Origin: Conoideocrella luteorostrata
Taxonomy: Eukaryota; Ascomycota; Sordariomycetes; Hypocreales; Clavicipitaceae
Direction: 5' to 3'
Length of the DNA: 64,000 bases
Assembly (NCBI GenBank): GCA_032433595.1
Contig: JASWJB010000003.1
Location: 327,296 to 391,295 of the forward strand
Under the pieces are notes generated by a model, which worked only from the letters and a program-made list of their open reading frames with translations, did not search any database and was not told where the DNA came from. This document shows, in pieces, positions 1-11,436 of this stretch (the stretch's first letter is position 1; each line of letters starts with the position of its first letter). The position numbers and the translations under genes were made by a program.

Positions 1-840
1 AGCTGGCGGTAAGATATGTTGTGAAACCTCGCTGCGTAGGCACTCCATGCTAACAATGATTCAAGATATCGCTCGTCCTCAATGCCATGTCCTGTGGAAT
101 GGATATGGCAGGGCTGTGGCCGAAGTACATTAACATTAGGCGAGGAGCTGCCATCATGGCCGTCATCGGAATTGCGATACAGTACGTTTTTATACATCTC
201 TCAGCCATGCAGACTCTCGTTAACCATTATAGGCCTTGGCAACTCTTAGCAACGGCCGCCAAGTTTCTGCAGGTCATGACTGGATTCAGTGTATTTTTGG
301 CCCCTCTAACGTAAGTTACGCTATGTTTGGAAGCCTGCAATACAAGATTTCTGACAGTTTACAGCGGCATCATGCTAGCGGACTATCACCTGATTAGACG
401 GCGGAAGTTAAAGGTCAATGATCTCTATTGCGGAGATGGATCGTCAATATACTGGTTCAAAGGTGGAGTGAACTGGCGAGCGCCGATTGCATTTGTCATG
501 GGCGCTTGGCCAATGCTTCGTGAGTCATTTCTCGAAGCTTCTTATGTGCGATAGTATGCTGACATGCTTTGACTTAGCTGGTTTGGTTGCCTCGGTTGAT
601 AGCTTTACAGATCCAGCCTGGGTTGGTTGGATGCGCTTATACAATCTCACCTTTATTGTGGGCTTGTTCATCAGCTTTGCGGTTTTTCTGGGCCTGAGTC
701 TTGTGTTCCCTCCGGCCTCATTAGGGCTAGAGAATGAGTTCAACGATGGCAACAGTTCTATGATTGCGACACCTTACTGTGGAAGCGATAGCGGGCATAT
801 GGATGAACACGGTGAAAAGACACCAGTAGTTATCGTTTAA
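1..840 (+). CDS. NCS1-type nucleobase/allantoin permease, 3' part
   Basis: This is the C-terminal part of an NCS1 (uracil/uridine/allantoin family) plasma-membrane permease that starts before the window. Deduced exons are 1-8, 66-310, 365-519 and 578-840. Introns begin GTAAGA, GTAAGT and GTGAGT and end in AAG, CAG and TAG, and the frame is continuous across all joins. Family hallmarks are the stretch around GMDMAGLWPKYINIRRG in exon 2, LADYHLIRR, and the motif Y-W-F-x-G-G-V-N-W-R-A, which is followed by two hydrophobic helices and a hydrophilic tail ending at 840. Members import nucleobases or related compounds with protons. The substrate cannot be told from this fragment. Confidence 0.88.
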
Positions 841-2342
841 AGCGCATACCAAAATATGAATTTTCACGAACAGTTGATGCGAAAACATTTTTGCTCCAAA
901 ATCAATCTCCCTATAACTGTATCTAGTTCATTCTTGGGGAAAATGCTGAACGACGCGTGAAATCTTCCATGTTCTAAGCTCTAAGTGGGTTGCGTCAATC
1001 CGACAGTGTTCGCCGTCGAAACCACCAGTCTTTAAATCGCCCATTCTTGAATAAGTTTCTATTGCGTCATCGTCTTCAAGCGCTGGAACCATCCGAGTTT
1101 CTTAATAGTGCCCGTGGCGGCACCCCCCCTTCTTGATGCCATTCTATCATACGTCATGTCTGAAGTAAGAAATGCTTATGTACCCAACACCATTTCTACT
1201 ACCCCATGGCCACAACTCGCTCCTGCTTTACCGGATAGCGATAACACCATATCAAGATTATGTAACTCATTCATCCAAGAAGCTAGAGAGACGGTATAGC
1301 TTATTGATAGAAATAGTCTGCGTCCGGCAAATCATCGACCGCGTCCTCGATTCCGAGCGCGCAATTGAAGTACTTGGACCTGCAGTCTCATCCAAGATGA
1401 ACTTTTAAATACTCGCTAAATTCGGTGATACGCAGCCGTAGGGCCGCCAGGTCGCAAAAGATGAATGCAGCCAGCTATGTTTCCCACTAAACGTGCAGAT
1501 GCAGATGCGCGCGAGTTGAAATAAGACGGACGCTGGACGGGGTTCTGCGAACACGGGGCACCCAGCACAACCAGCAATTATGACGTGGTGGGTGTCTTAA
1601 GACGCAACACTCAATTCATACCGTTATATCCCGGGGTTATTGCTATGCCTCAGCGTCTATTCATCATGCCACGGTGTCGGACGGTGCCTAGCAGCGAGAG
1701 CATGGCCAACGCTTTACGAAAAGCAGAGCTGGGATTGGCGTCAGAGTCGTATGATGGGGCGGCGGCTCCCGCCGACCCGAACAACGAGCTCCCGCTGGGT
1801 GGGATGGCCTCGTGTCAGTGTCGGGCAGTTACACAAAATGCGCCTCTAGCTATACGACTGACTTTTTATTATTAAAAAAAAAATTGAAAAAATTGAAAAA
1901 TTGAAAAATCTTGCGCTGGATTATTTTCCTACAGAATTACCAAGTCTACGATTGAGTGCTCGCCGAGCCCAGATAATTCATCGGAAGAGACGCTGGAGAA
2001 TAAGGCCAGCCCCCCCCCCACCATCAGACCACCATCCGCTGTTATTCCCATCATGGCGACATGGCGACACGGACCCATGCATATTCAGGCGCAGAAATAC
2101 CTACATGCTCGCTGTTTAAGTATTCGGCACCAAGCGGCTCGAATTCGACTTTGGCATGTTCAGAACTTGATTCTGCTGCCGGGCACAGCGGGTATACTTA
2201 AAGACGAGATGCATCGCAACAGCCATCTATAAGCTATAAGCAGTCCATCCAACATCCAACATCCAACCACCACTTGACCAGCGTCCAAATCGTCGACATC
2301 GCCAGCCACAGGCGCATCATTCACCCCAATTCGCTCTAGACC
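841..2342. other. Intergenic, no gene recognised
   Basis: Short open frames near 1108-1299 and 1585-1875 have no recognisable domain or splice context. An A-rich run lies at about 1873-1900 and a C run at about 2010-2020. The last 100 bp are C/A-rich with a CATCCAA direct repeat, as expected for the leader of the protoglobin gene. Confidence 0.6.
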
Positions 2343-3416
2343 ATGGCCTCTTCACTTCCCCCGAAGCGAATAAATCGCCAGGACCTCTACACAAACCTCG
2401 AAGCCCGCGTGCAATACCTCCATTCATTCCTAGACTTTTCCAGCAGCACGTATCGCCCAGCCTTCACCACTCGTGTGCCGAACTCCCCACTAACAACGCC
2501 AGGTGACATTGAGGCCCTCATCTCCGGCGCCAAGTATGTCAGGGCCCTCGTCCCGGCCGTCGTGAACATCGTGTACCGAAAGCTGCTGCAGTACGACGTC
2601 ACCGCGCGGGCATTCACCACAAGAAACACCTCTTCGGACGCCATCCCCGACGACCAAGACCACGGCCACGGCCACGACCACGACCACGACCATGGCGCGC
2701 CTCTTCACGAGGACAGTCCGCAGATTGTGCATCGCAAGCTGTTCCTGCGGGCGTATCTGAACAAGCTGTGCTCGGACCCTAGCAAGCTGGAGTTCTGGGA
2801 GTACTTAGATAAAGTCGGGTGAGTGCAGCACAGGATCATCCATCCATCCATTCATTCATTCCCCTGGGGGGTAAAAGAGAGAACGGATGTTTTGCTGAGT
2901 AGCACCAAAATCGAATCGAATAGAATGATGCACGTCGGGCTTGGCAGAAAGCACCCCCTGCATATCGAATATGTCCATCTCGGCGTCTGTCTCGGCTTCA
3001 TCCAGGACATCATGACGGAGGCCATCCTGTCGCATCCCCGACTGCACATGCACCGCAAGATTGCACTGGTCAAGGCCCTGAACAAGGTGATTTGGATACA
3101 GAATGATTTCATGGCAAAATGGCATGTTAGAGAGGCAGACGAGTTCGGGCTCCTCGCCGCGGATATTGTCGTTGACAAGGAGGGGTATCTTCATGGCAGG
3201 CAGATCTTGGATGATGCGGAAACGGAGGAGTCAAGTGATGGAACGCTCCGCGGCACGGCGGGCTCATCGGCCGGCACTCCTGTTAGGAAAGGCGAGTGCC
3301 CGCTCTCGAGTGGCTTGCCGGTTGCGTCGCATCGGAAGAGTACCAGCAGAGATGGGAACAGCGAAAAGAAAGATTCTTTGGTACCGGAGCTGTTTCAGGA
3401 CGAAGATGGAAGATAG
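2343..3416 (+). CDS. Fungal protoglobin-domain protein
   Basis: Two exons, 2343-2818 and 2924-3416 (intron GTGAGT...TAG, 105 nt), encode about 322 residues. The core matches the fungal protoglobin family: an N-terminal R-Q-D-L-Y-T start, a helix around AKYVRALVPAVVNIVYRKLL, and after the intron the signature MMHVGLGRKHPLHIEYVHLG (residues 160-179) followed by an F-I-Q-D helix and V-I-W-I-Q-N-D. Histidines 169, 172 and 177 sit in the region expected to hold the haem-binding proximal His. Protoglobins bind haem and gases such as O2, CO or NO; the fungal role is not known. Two features are unusual. Residues 106-117 are an alternating Asp/His/Gly stretch that interrupts the conserved domain, and there is a long Ser-rich, charged tail after about residue 230. 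No signal peptide is seen, so it is probably cytosolic. Confidence 0.9.
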
Positions 3417-3599
3417 ACTTCAAGGGTAAGTTGCATCCACTACAGCATATGTAACAACAACATTTACGGTGTTTTTATTGGTAGACTGTAAAGTGTCCGT
3501 TTTAATATGTCATGCATTCTTTATTTACCCCATTTGTAAGATATACAGCAGTGCATACATAATAATAGGTGTAATAATAGGTGGTTATCAGTGTCCCCG

Positions 3600-6500
3600 T
3601 CATTCCAACAGCGGCGAATCTCCATTCAAGACTCCAAACAAGCTTTCGATCTCAGCTGCAGCAACTCCTAATTCATCCGCGACCTGTCCAGTTACGAGCA
3701 CGTACGCATAAAGCAAAGCATAGTCCCGTTCAGTGACGTTCGTACTTGCAGCCTTTGCGTTGGAATTGCTTCCACTTCCTTTCGCTTGTGTGAGCTCGCC
3801 TCCTCCGTGGCGGATTGAAGCGAGACTCTCAGCTCGGAACTGGAAAATCTTACTCAGTAATCGGTCGCGTAGGGCCAATATACTCGGTATAGCGTCTGTC
3901 AGCGGGTACTCTAGCATCATGGAGCTGGCGAGAACCTGGAAGATGTGGCAGACACGATCACAGAGAACGGCACGCTCTTCGGCTGTAAATTCCAACAATG
4001 CCTTCTCGCCACTTGTTAGCGTCTGCCGTGGTTGCGTCACCAGGCTCATGGCGAAGAAGCTGTCGAGAATCTTGTTTGCACTCTGCATGATCCGGCCGTT
4101 GGACTCAAAAGGAAATGGACCTCGTAGCTCAAACTCGGAGGCAGCAGAATTTCGAAGGCTCTCGAGTCGATCAGCATAACGCTGCAATGCAGCCTGTTCA
4201 CCTGACTTGAGGTAGTTTTGCGAGCAATCGCTGCGCAGCAGTATTGCAAGGGGGCCTCTTCTCCAAATAAGGCCCATCTGGAGGAACAGCACCGACATGC
4301 CCTCTTTGAACTTCTTGCGCGCAGAGATGGGCCATACCAAGCGACACACTATCAACCCCCACAGGATACCAGTTGTGACCGACATTGCCCTATGCTTAAC
4401 AATCTCCATTATAAGCGGGTGTATTCCTCCTTCATCGTCGTCATCATCATCCACCTTTTGACTCAGACTGTAAGCGTACAGCGTTGAGACGTTGTAAGCC
4501 AGAATGGTCATTCGTCCCAGCGGTGCTTGGCCGCGAGCCACGATGAGATAAAAGTTGAAAAAGCTAACGCACCAACCCAGGAATACGAGTGCGACAGCAT
4601 TTCCCTGACTAACGTTCCAGTTGATGACAGAAAACGCTGCGCCAAGGAATGTGCCGACAAATCTTGACCAACCCGTAGTGTTGGACGCCCCCACAGTCAT
4701 GGAGCAAACAATCATGAAGGATAAAAGTCCCCATTCTCCGCGAAAGTGGAAATATAGGGGTCGAGTCTCGGGCAGGAAGGCAAGCATCGCCCACAAGGCA
4801 GCGCCTGTTCCCACCTTGATCCCGAACAAAACTGTCATAGAGGTTAGTATGTTCGATCTCTTGCGTCCCTTTCATTATCACTCACTGTCATCGCTTGCCA
4901 CCCTTCTCAGTAATTTTAGCATCCCTTGCGAGAGCTTGGCCAATATTCTATTCTCGTCCGGAGAAGCTTGCCAGCTGAAGGTGTCCCTGCGCTCCGCCAT
5001 TGACTCCGGGATGCCTTTAGGGAGTCTTGATTTCCTTATCGGCTTAATCAAGGGATTTGTCTCTGACGACTCAAACGGGAGTGCAGATATGTTGTAACCA
5101 CGCGTGGCTTCGGTTCTCCACCACAGCAGCCACCTCCAGCTTCTCTTAGAATGGTCGGTGACATATTTCAAGTCTTCCAGTATGTCCAAATACTTCTGCA
5201 TCTCTTCTCCGAACGATTGCAGACTGAAACTGAAGTGCCCACAGGCAGCGGCCATTTCTTCCGAGGTGATGTGGCTAATGTTATCGGAACGGTTTTCGCG
5301 AGTCGCCAGACCATAAACATGCTGCAGAGCATCCACTCGAGCATGTCCGAAAACGTGCAGCTTGTCCGTCAAAGTCTGGCGAAAGCTGTCGTTCACTCGT
5401 GCTTCATAGTCGGGCGGTCCACCAAAAACGGGCTCATGCAGAACCTGGGAAAGTATTTCAGTCAGCTCTTGCATCGACGGTCGAATCATGTCGGTGAAAG
5501 CGATATAAACGTCTGATGCTCCGCAGGCAGGATTGGCCGTGCTGCCGTTAAGCAATGTTTGCTGCGTCTTGGCCGCACTCCTGAGCCCACCGATAGATTG
5601 CGCCAATGTCTCGATGGCCTTGACGATTGATCGTTCTACAGCATAAACCTTTTCGCGTCCAAGAAAGTAATGTTCAAATTTTGCCTCCCTAAGATTCTTG
5701 AGAAGAGCCGTATTTGTCTGCTTGTAGGACGAGGAAGCCCTAGAAATGTCATTTGGACTATCATACCGAGTTTCTCCGCGCAGAAAGCTAGTGCCCACAG
5801 CAGCCAACACGTCCCCCAGGGCAGACGACGCCTTCAGCATTGACCCCCTCAGTTGAGTGCGTGCCGACACTGGCCAAATGAGCAGGTTGACTGCGGCCGC
5901 AGTTGTGATGCCCATGACGAGCATTTTGAGTACTTGGGCGATCTTTTGATTAGAAAACACACCAGACACGACGGCACCCTCCTTTGTAACGACGGCAATG
6001 ATGGCTATTGAAGCCAATGTGCTTCCCACGTTCACAAGCGGGTTGTTCATTCGTTGTTTGACCCAGCCCATAAATCCGAAGCCTCCTCCTATAAACACCA
6101 CGACAACCAGGGTGTGGGCCAGGGTTACCAGTCCCAGTTTTGACCCTACCAGAACAGAAGCTACCATGGACAGGATAGACACCATTTCAGCATAAGCAAT
6201 AGCCATGATAGCAATCAATACAGCTTCAATCATAGATCCTGCGGAGCGCGCAGCGTGAAAGTACACCGTGATGGTCGCCACCACATGCTTGCCATCTGGT
6301 CTTCCTAGGAAGTCGGACAGCGGGCCGATGAATGTCGCCAGACTCGCAATAGTGTATGCAAAAGTGCATTTTAAAACTCCTCGCCCCTGCACCGAGTCGA
6401 GCCACTCCAACAGGCGTAAGGACTGCGAGTATACGTGGTCAGCAGCATAGTGGTAGTATCGCGAGAGTCGCTCGCGGCCGAGGACGCTTCCTGAGGAGTG

Positions 6501-6644
6501 TGGAGGGACTAAAGCGTCGGACGATTCTATGGTTGGCAAGGACAGGGCCAATTGATTGTCGCGCCGTCGGGCAACCTGTCTTGCAAAGGCCGTAGAGTCA
6601 TCGTGCAACGTGCCGTCGTCGGATGGAGTTGTCGGAGCGGCCAT
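3600..6644 (-). CDS. ArAE-type membrane transporter (DUF2421/BRE4-like)
   Basis: Exons 6644-4886 and 4831-3600 on the minus strand are joined by a 54-nt intron (GTGAGT, branch-like CTAAC, ACAG). They encode about 996 residues, the usual length of the fungal ArAE_2/BRE4-like family. The architecture is duplicated: a soluble N-terminus, about six hydrophobic helices (residues ~85-250), a long soluble domain, then a second set of helices after the intron (FUSC-like) ending in W-P-I-S-A-R, and a C-terminal DUF2421-type region. W-P-V/I-S-A-R closes both membrane halves, which supports an internal repeat. A run of six Asp lies in a loop of the second half. Relatives are proposed exporters of aromatic acids or affect brefeldin A sensitivity. 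The substrate is unknown. Confidence 0.88.
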
Positions 6645-7222
6645 GGGCTAGATAGCAAAGCTCTAGCTAGCCCCGCTGGGCTGAGCGGGATCGGTGTCGG
6701 ATGTCAGAGGATGGAGGATAGAACGGCGAGGTAAAGGTCGGGCGAAGTGAGAGTCTGATGCGAAGCGGTCGGCTAGTCAAAACAGAGAGACTGTAGGCAC
6801 CGAGCTGTCGATGTGTCTGGTAGGACCTGTGGAGGTTTAGAGTTGCGACTTCACACGTGCAGCATTATGACGACTAACATGGCCGCGAAGCTCCCAAAGC
6901 GCCGAGCGCCGGGTGTCAGTCAGTTGCACGGCATGAGGCACTTTGGGGGGGCGGGAAAGTGCAGAGGTGGGGACGCCAGCTGTAGGCTTTCCGGGGCAAG
7001 TGTCCACGCGTGCGGTGCAGCAGGTGCATGCGGGTTGTGCAACGATGTACGGGGTACCAGCTCGTGGTGCATCATGCCAGTGGAATGCTGCCAACGCAGT
7101 GCAACCGGCCGGGGTTTTACTCGTTTTCTCCTCTATATTTACTGTTTCACGCTCGACACTGTGCAACATTCAGGTGATCAAAGTTTTCTGTTCAAAGCCT
7201 TGACTACATACAGCCTTGCACA
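6645..7222. other. Intergenic between two minus-strand genes
   Basis: This holds the upstream region of the ArAE gene and the 3' flank of the TatD gene. Several overlapping short frames on both strands show no family signature. No RNA gene or repeat was seen. Confidence 0.6.
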
Positions 7223-8407
7223 CTAGTCTGCGTCAGATCCAAATATGAAATCTCGAAAGTTCTCCCCAATGACCTTGAGCCCATCTTCCAACTGCCATCC
7301 CTTGCACTCGCACACGGTGCGGTAGATCTCAGCAAGATCGTCATCCATTTGCCCCCCCGCCGTGTGCATGTCCGTCTCCACTAGCAATCGCTCTGCCGGG
7401 ATGGCTTCCAGCACATCCCGCAGTCTCGACCGCCCAGCCTCGTCCCGAAGATTGTTCGTCTTGGAGAATGAAAAGAAGATTTTGGCGGGAATCTTGGGGT
7501 TCAAGTATGGTACTACGGCTTCGGCTTTCCCGCTAAACGAGTGGAGGCAGATCCGCGGCGGATATGGCTTTGCTTCAGCAATGTCGTCTTGGGTGTCGTT
7601 CCCCACGTTTTTCTGCAGATCCGCCTGCTCTGTGTGCTTCCGCCTTTGTGCCTTCGGCTTGCGCTTCTCGTGGCCCTTCCAGGAAGCAGCCAACGCGTTG
7701 AACAGGACTCCGTGGGCTTGGACTCCGTGAACGCTGACCGGCCGATTCATCTCTCCTGCCAATTTTAACTGCGCCTCGAGTATTGCTTGTTGGTGCGACA
7801 TTTTAATGTGGTGAGCACTCAGCGGTCTGCGTTCGCGGGCCCCTTCGGTACGTGTTGCGTCGTGTTCCCACGGTGTTTGGCTCCACGGCACGGGTAATCG
7901 AAATGCCTTGTCCAAACCAATCTCGCCGACTAGGGCATAGGGATGGTTCCTGAGATGCTCCCTGGTGTTGGCTAAGAAAGCTGAGAGGGCAACGGGTGTA
8001 GCCATGCTCGTCAAAAACTCCGGGTCCGTTGGCTCTGGTGTAAGAACGGCTTTATAATGCTGCTCCTTGGCAGCAGCAGCATCAGTGTCAGGGCCTGTTT
8101 GATACGTCGGTTCTGGGACGAGGTCGTTGTACACCTCATGGGCAAACCAGGGATGAGTTCCGAATCCAGCGATCGCAATTGTGGTTTCGCTTTTCAAGGA
8201 GGCGTCGCTGCCCATGCCGTACCTCTTCGCGATTTCTGCGACTAGGGCCTGATCCTGATCGCGGGTCGCCAATGCTACAATAGCCCTCGTTCTCATCTGT
8301 TCGAGTGCGGGTACTGCCAGCATGCGCTCAGCACAATGACAATGCACATCAAATGCGCCGACATGCCAGGGGAATTCATCGCCCTTTGAGTTCTGTAGTT
8401 CCGCCAT
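7223..8407 (-). CDS. TatD-family metal-dependent hydrolase (Scn1/Cut9-interacting type)
   Basis: Single exon of 394 codons. The ATG at 8407 is preferred because the frame extends upstream only to a TTG inside a poly-A tract (complement of the T run at 8412-8424). The N-terminal A-F-D-V-H-C-H-C supplies the first metal-binding HxH of the TatD/amidohydrolase fold. Further expected elements follow: A-G-F-G-T-H-P-W-F, V-G-E-I-G-L-D (metal-bridging Glu), P-V-S-V-H-G-V-Q (His), I-C-L-H-S-F-S-G (His) and L-L-V-E-T-D-M-H (Asp). All ligands are therefore present and the enzyme should be active. Bacterial TatD proteins are 3'-5' nucleases; the fission-yeast relative Scn1 was found through interaction with the APC subunit Cut9. 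An insertion rich in Lys/Arg lies between the second and third ligand. Confidence 0.88.
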   Translation of the reverse strand: MAELQNSKGDEFPWHVGAFDVHCHCAERMLAVPALEQMRTRAIVALATRDQDQALVAEIAKRYGMGSDASLKSETTIAIAGFGTHPWFAHEVYNDLVPEPTYQTGPDTDAAAAKEQHYKAVLTPEPTDPEFLTSMATPVALSAFLANTREHLRNHPYALVGEIGLDKAFRLPVPWSQTPWEHDATRTEGARERRPLSAHHIKMSHQQAILEAQLKLAGEMNRPVSVHGVQAHGVLFNALAASWKGHEKRKPKAQRRKHTEQADLQKNVGNDTQDDIAEAKPYPPRICLHSFSGKAEAVVPYLNPKIPAKIFFSFSKTNNLRDEAGRSRLRDVLEAIPAERLLVETDMHTAGGQMDDDLAEIYRTVCECKGWQLEDGLKVIGENFRDFIFGSDAD

Positions 8408-9452
8408 AGTTGCGTTTTTTTTTTTCAATGATTAAAAAGGGTGACAAAGTCTGAGGATTTTATGCGCGGTTTTTACTGCGTTGGTGTTTTGTTCGAGGTA
8501 TCACAAAGCCAACAGGGCAGGATCCTTACATCCATCCGCCTTGGTGAATGAGTCACATTCAGCCGACTCGAGAAGCGCAGATCAATTGCCTCCCGCTTAC
8601 TGTTATTTTTATCCGTCTACAAGCCAGTAGGCAGCTTTCCGACTCTATTCCTTCGTCTTACTCATCAAATCTATATTTAACTAATTTTTACCGGGGACTT
8701 CCTCACCTCTCCAAAATTTGTGATGCTAGAGCGCACTAAAAAGCGTTGGTACAGAAGGAGGCTGTTGCTATCAGCAGCTTTGGCTCGAAGCCACGACTTT
8801 TAAATCTATTCGATTGCAGATTTCGGGTAGTATGCCTGTCTCAACGTTTCTTTCTTTCTTTTTTCACTGTGCAATATCTAGTACTGCCCTTGCGGCTCGA
8901 TTGGAGACAATTACGTTCTGGTGCTACCCTGTAGCATAATTGCAAGCAGAATGGCTGACCAAATCGTGATCCCCAATTCAATCCCCTGACCCTCATTTCC
9001 TCAGGCGTAGATGCCGTGATGAACTGACTCGGGAGGCCACCGAAGTTATCGAGATCGGTGGATGGCTACAGCTCTTAAACGGGCTAATAGCGTCTACACG
9101 ACAGCCCAGTGGAATTTGGCGAGGTTCGGTCGCCAACAAGGCGGCGGCCCATGTTCTTGGCGGATGGGCTTTTGTTCGGCGAGAGGATTATTAGTTGGTC
9201 TGCTAGCGCCGAACACTATTAGAACCCAACGCCAGCTTCCCGTAGTTATATTGAAGATACTTGATCAATAGATCCGGGTTGTGGAGTCTGGGCATGTTGT
9301 ACGTCACAGATGCTGGACAGAATATCGGTCATGTATGAAACGAGCTGTACCCGTTCCAAGTTCATGCTATGATATAGAATACGACACGAGGTACATTCTA
9401 AGGCACTTTAACCTTGTCTATATACGTATTACACCCCTCACACTCTATCGCG
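8408..9452. other. Intergenic, no gene recognised
   Basis: It begins with a T12 tract just upstream of the TatD start. Short frames at 8548-8739, 8746-8934 and 9062-9271 lack any recognisable motif. A TATA-like CTATATACG near 9417 precedes the small candidate gene at 9453. Confidence 0.55.
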
Positions 9453-9695
9453 ATGTCGTCGCCAACTCCCTTGCCGCACTTCCTCACCAATACAAAACTC
9501 TATGCAGCCTGGTTCGCCTTCTCTGGGTGGTTGGGGCCGTGACAAGGACATCAGTGTGAGTCTTGCATTGATTTGAAGAGGCGACAAGATGTGGAATCGC
9601 GAAGAGACCAGTTGAGACGGTTCTTTGGACTCTTCCGAAATGGCCTAGATGAGCGAGGGTTTACGGCGACCTTGCGTCGCAATAGCATCATGTGA
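9453..9695 (+). CDS. Candidate tiny gene (62 or 80 codons)
   Basis: From ATG 9453 to TGA 9693-9695 one reading frame is open apart from a single TGA at 9540-9542. Its second half reads like protein (SRRDQLRRFFGLFRNGLDER and then GFTATLRRNSIM); the first half holds a short hydrophobic segment L-Y-A-A-W-F-A-F-S. Two readings are possible. A 54-nt intron at 9527-9580 (GTGGTT...GAAGAG) would remove the stop and keep frame, giving 62 residues. Otherwise the TGA is a nonsense mutation or a read-through site. The product would be a small basic protein of unknown function. A TATA-like box lies about 35 nt upstream. I do not recognise a family. Confidence 0.35.
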
Positions 9696-10638
9696 TGCCT
9701 AAGATTCTTATCATTTTGCGCCGAAAAAGAAAGCAAAAGTAATCAACATAAATGCAAAGTTAGGCCAGACTACTGCATATGACGATGATGACCTCATCAT
9801 GAAGGAAAAGACAGCTTAGTACACGAGGTTCCACGACAGGTGTCTGGCCACGAGAGCGGTCATGAATCTGCAATGCGGTTAGCAAATGGCTGCGGGTGAT
9901 TTATATTGCAGGATTGGCGGGACAGCTCTTGAGAAAAGAATCTCCCGAAGCAGCGCGCCTTTGGCATCTAATACTTGGCTTGGCTTAAGATGATTGAAGC
10001 AATGTCGTGCACGGAGTACAAATATTGCAATATCGAGTCAGGCGATGGTGCGACTTGGGTCCGTGGTAGGCTGGCTTCAATGAATTGGATGGGGTACCCC
10101 CGGCAAACCAGAGTACTGTTCCCTGTGCTGCTTCAGGCTGACCTGGCTAATCAAAGGTCGGCAAATTCCGCTCCAGCATAACGGCGCGCATGGTGCCTGA
10201 AAATTCACGGGGTCTAGACCAGCTGGCGCCTTGGTTAGTTAGTGCACCGTCAATTTCGGGAGCACTAACCTAGAAAGTGGAATACAGCACCCAATTCATT
10301 TTATTGCACGGACTACTCCGTACTCCGTACCTAGTTACTGTTCTCAAGCCTGGTCCCTGGATTTCGCTCGCTTAGATTCCATTTATCCACCATGATCTTT
10401 CCCTCTCACAACAACACCATCGCAAAGGCGCATTCATTCACCTCTGCCCTCGTCGGCTGTCAGCGGGCCGCCGCGCCCGACTTTGGATGAGCTCGCGCCT
10501 TCTGTGGGCTGATTTTCATGATCGCCATTGCCCTCCCCTGTCGGCTGCCGCTCCTTTCAGCCCGATCGCAAACCCACACTCGTTGAACACAACCCCTTTC
10601 GCGAAGTCGAGATCCATCATCCCGACCCGTCAAGTCGG
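9696..10638. other. Intergenic with TACTCCGTA motif copies
   Basis: No convincing gene. The tandem ACTCCGTACTCCGTAC at 10314-10329 and an ACGGAGTACA copy near 10010 belong to a dispersed motif (see findings). An ATG at 10392 opens only about 32 codons. Confidence 0.5.
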
Positions 10639-11436
10639 ATGCACATCCCTTCTCTGACAGCGACGGCCTTGTCGCTGTCTGCCTCGAAGTCGGACACACT
10701 CGTTGATCGTGGCGACAGCGACAGCATCTGGGCGACACCACACGACAGCTACTCCTCGTCGATTGGTGTTCCTGGTTGCATGATCAATACCAATCGCGTG
10801 GCGTATTGGCCTCAATCGGTCGACTGCGATAACATCTGCGTATCAGTCGAATACGAAGATCGCCAAGTCTACCTCCTTCGCGTTGATCAGTCCGCGGGCG
10901 CCCACGACATAAGCTACGATGCGTGGAATTACCTCTGCACGGGCAACTCCGCAACCGACAAGCCCATATCCGGCGGCGCCGTAGCCATGAAGTCCAAAAA
11001 CGTGGATGCCTCGAAATGCAAGTCTCTCATTTACACAAAGGACAACAAGCTGCCGCTCAGTGCTGCTAATAGCATGAACTTTCTCGCAAGCTGCTTACAA
11101 CAACCCAAGAGCTGGATCGCAAATAATTACATGGCAGTCAACATTGTCGACTCGATTTGTACACTTGGCGTGGATGAACAGTGCAAACTGAACTGGCCAG
11201 AGGCAAACCAGCCGACCTGCCCACATACCTTGGGCCAGTTGGTCAGTTTGAAGAATTACCCCGTATATAATATCCAGTATCCCAGTGGGAAAAAGGTCCT
11301 GGCGGTATCTGGATCATCTGGTGCTCCTGCTACTGGGAATGGTGGGACCGGTGACGACAGCGCTGCTCCTTTACGTGCAAGACAGCCTGTGTGGCTGATC
11401 TTGGGCTTGGTGTTTTCTATTTATCTGACGTTGTGA
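10639..11436 (+). CDS. Secreted, probably GPI-anchored Cys-containing protein
   Basis: About 265 residues. The frame is open upstream to 10528, but the ATG at 10639 gives a short Ser/Thr/Ala/Leu-rich leader (MHIPSLTATALSLSAS) like a weak signal peptide, and the conserved body starts soon after (T-P-H-D-S-Y-S-S-S-I-G-V). The body contains about eight cysteines, including D-C-D-N-I-C, L-C-T-G, A-S-K-C, S-C-L, S-I-C, E-Q-C and T-C-P, consistent with disulfides, plus a D-Q-S-A-G-A-H-D-I-S-Y-D-A-W motif. I recall similar uncharacterised secreted proteins in many ascomycetes, without a named function. The C-terminus is a Gly/Ser spacer, a basic R-A-R, then a hydrophobic tail ending L-T-L: the pattern of a GPI-attachment signal. 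It is likely a cell-surface protein. Confidence 0.7.
   Translation: MHIPSLTATALSLSASKSDTLVDRGDSDSIWATPHDSYSSSIGVPGCMINTNRVAYWPQSVDCDNICVSVEYEDRQVYLLRVDQSAGAHDISYDAWNYLCTGNSATDKPISGGAVAMKSKNVDASKCKSLIYTKDNKLPLSAANSMNFLASCLQQPKSWIANNYMAVNIVDSICTLGVDEQCKLNWPEANQPTCPHTLGQLVSLKNYPVYNIQYPSGKKVLAVSGSSGAPATGNGGTGDDSAAPLRARQPVWLILGLVFSIYLTL

Noticed and set aside
2490..2732. Minus-strand frame with a long Val-rich run
   Set aside because: It is the complement of the Asp/His codon repeat of the protoglobin gene.
8408..8428. Upstream extension of the TatD start to TTG 8428
   Set aside because: TTG is an unlikely start in a fungus and the added residues come from a poly-A tract; ATG 8407 chosen.
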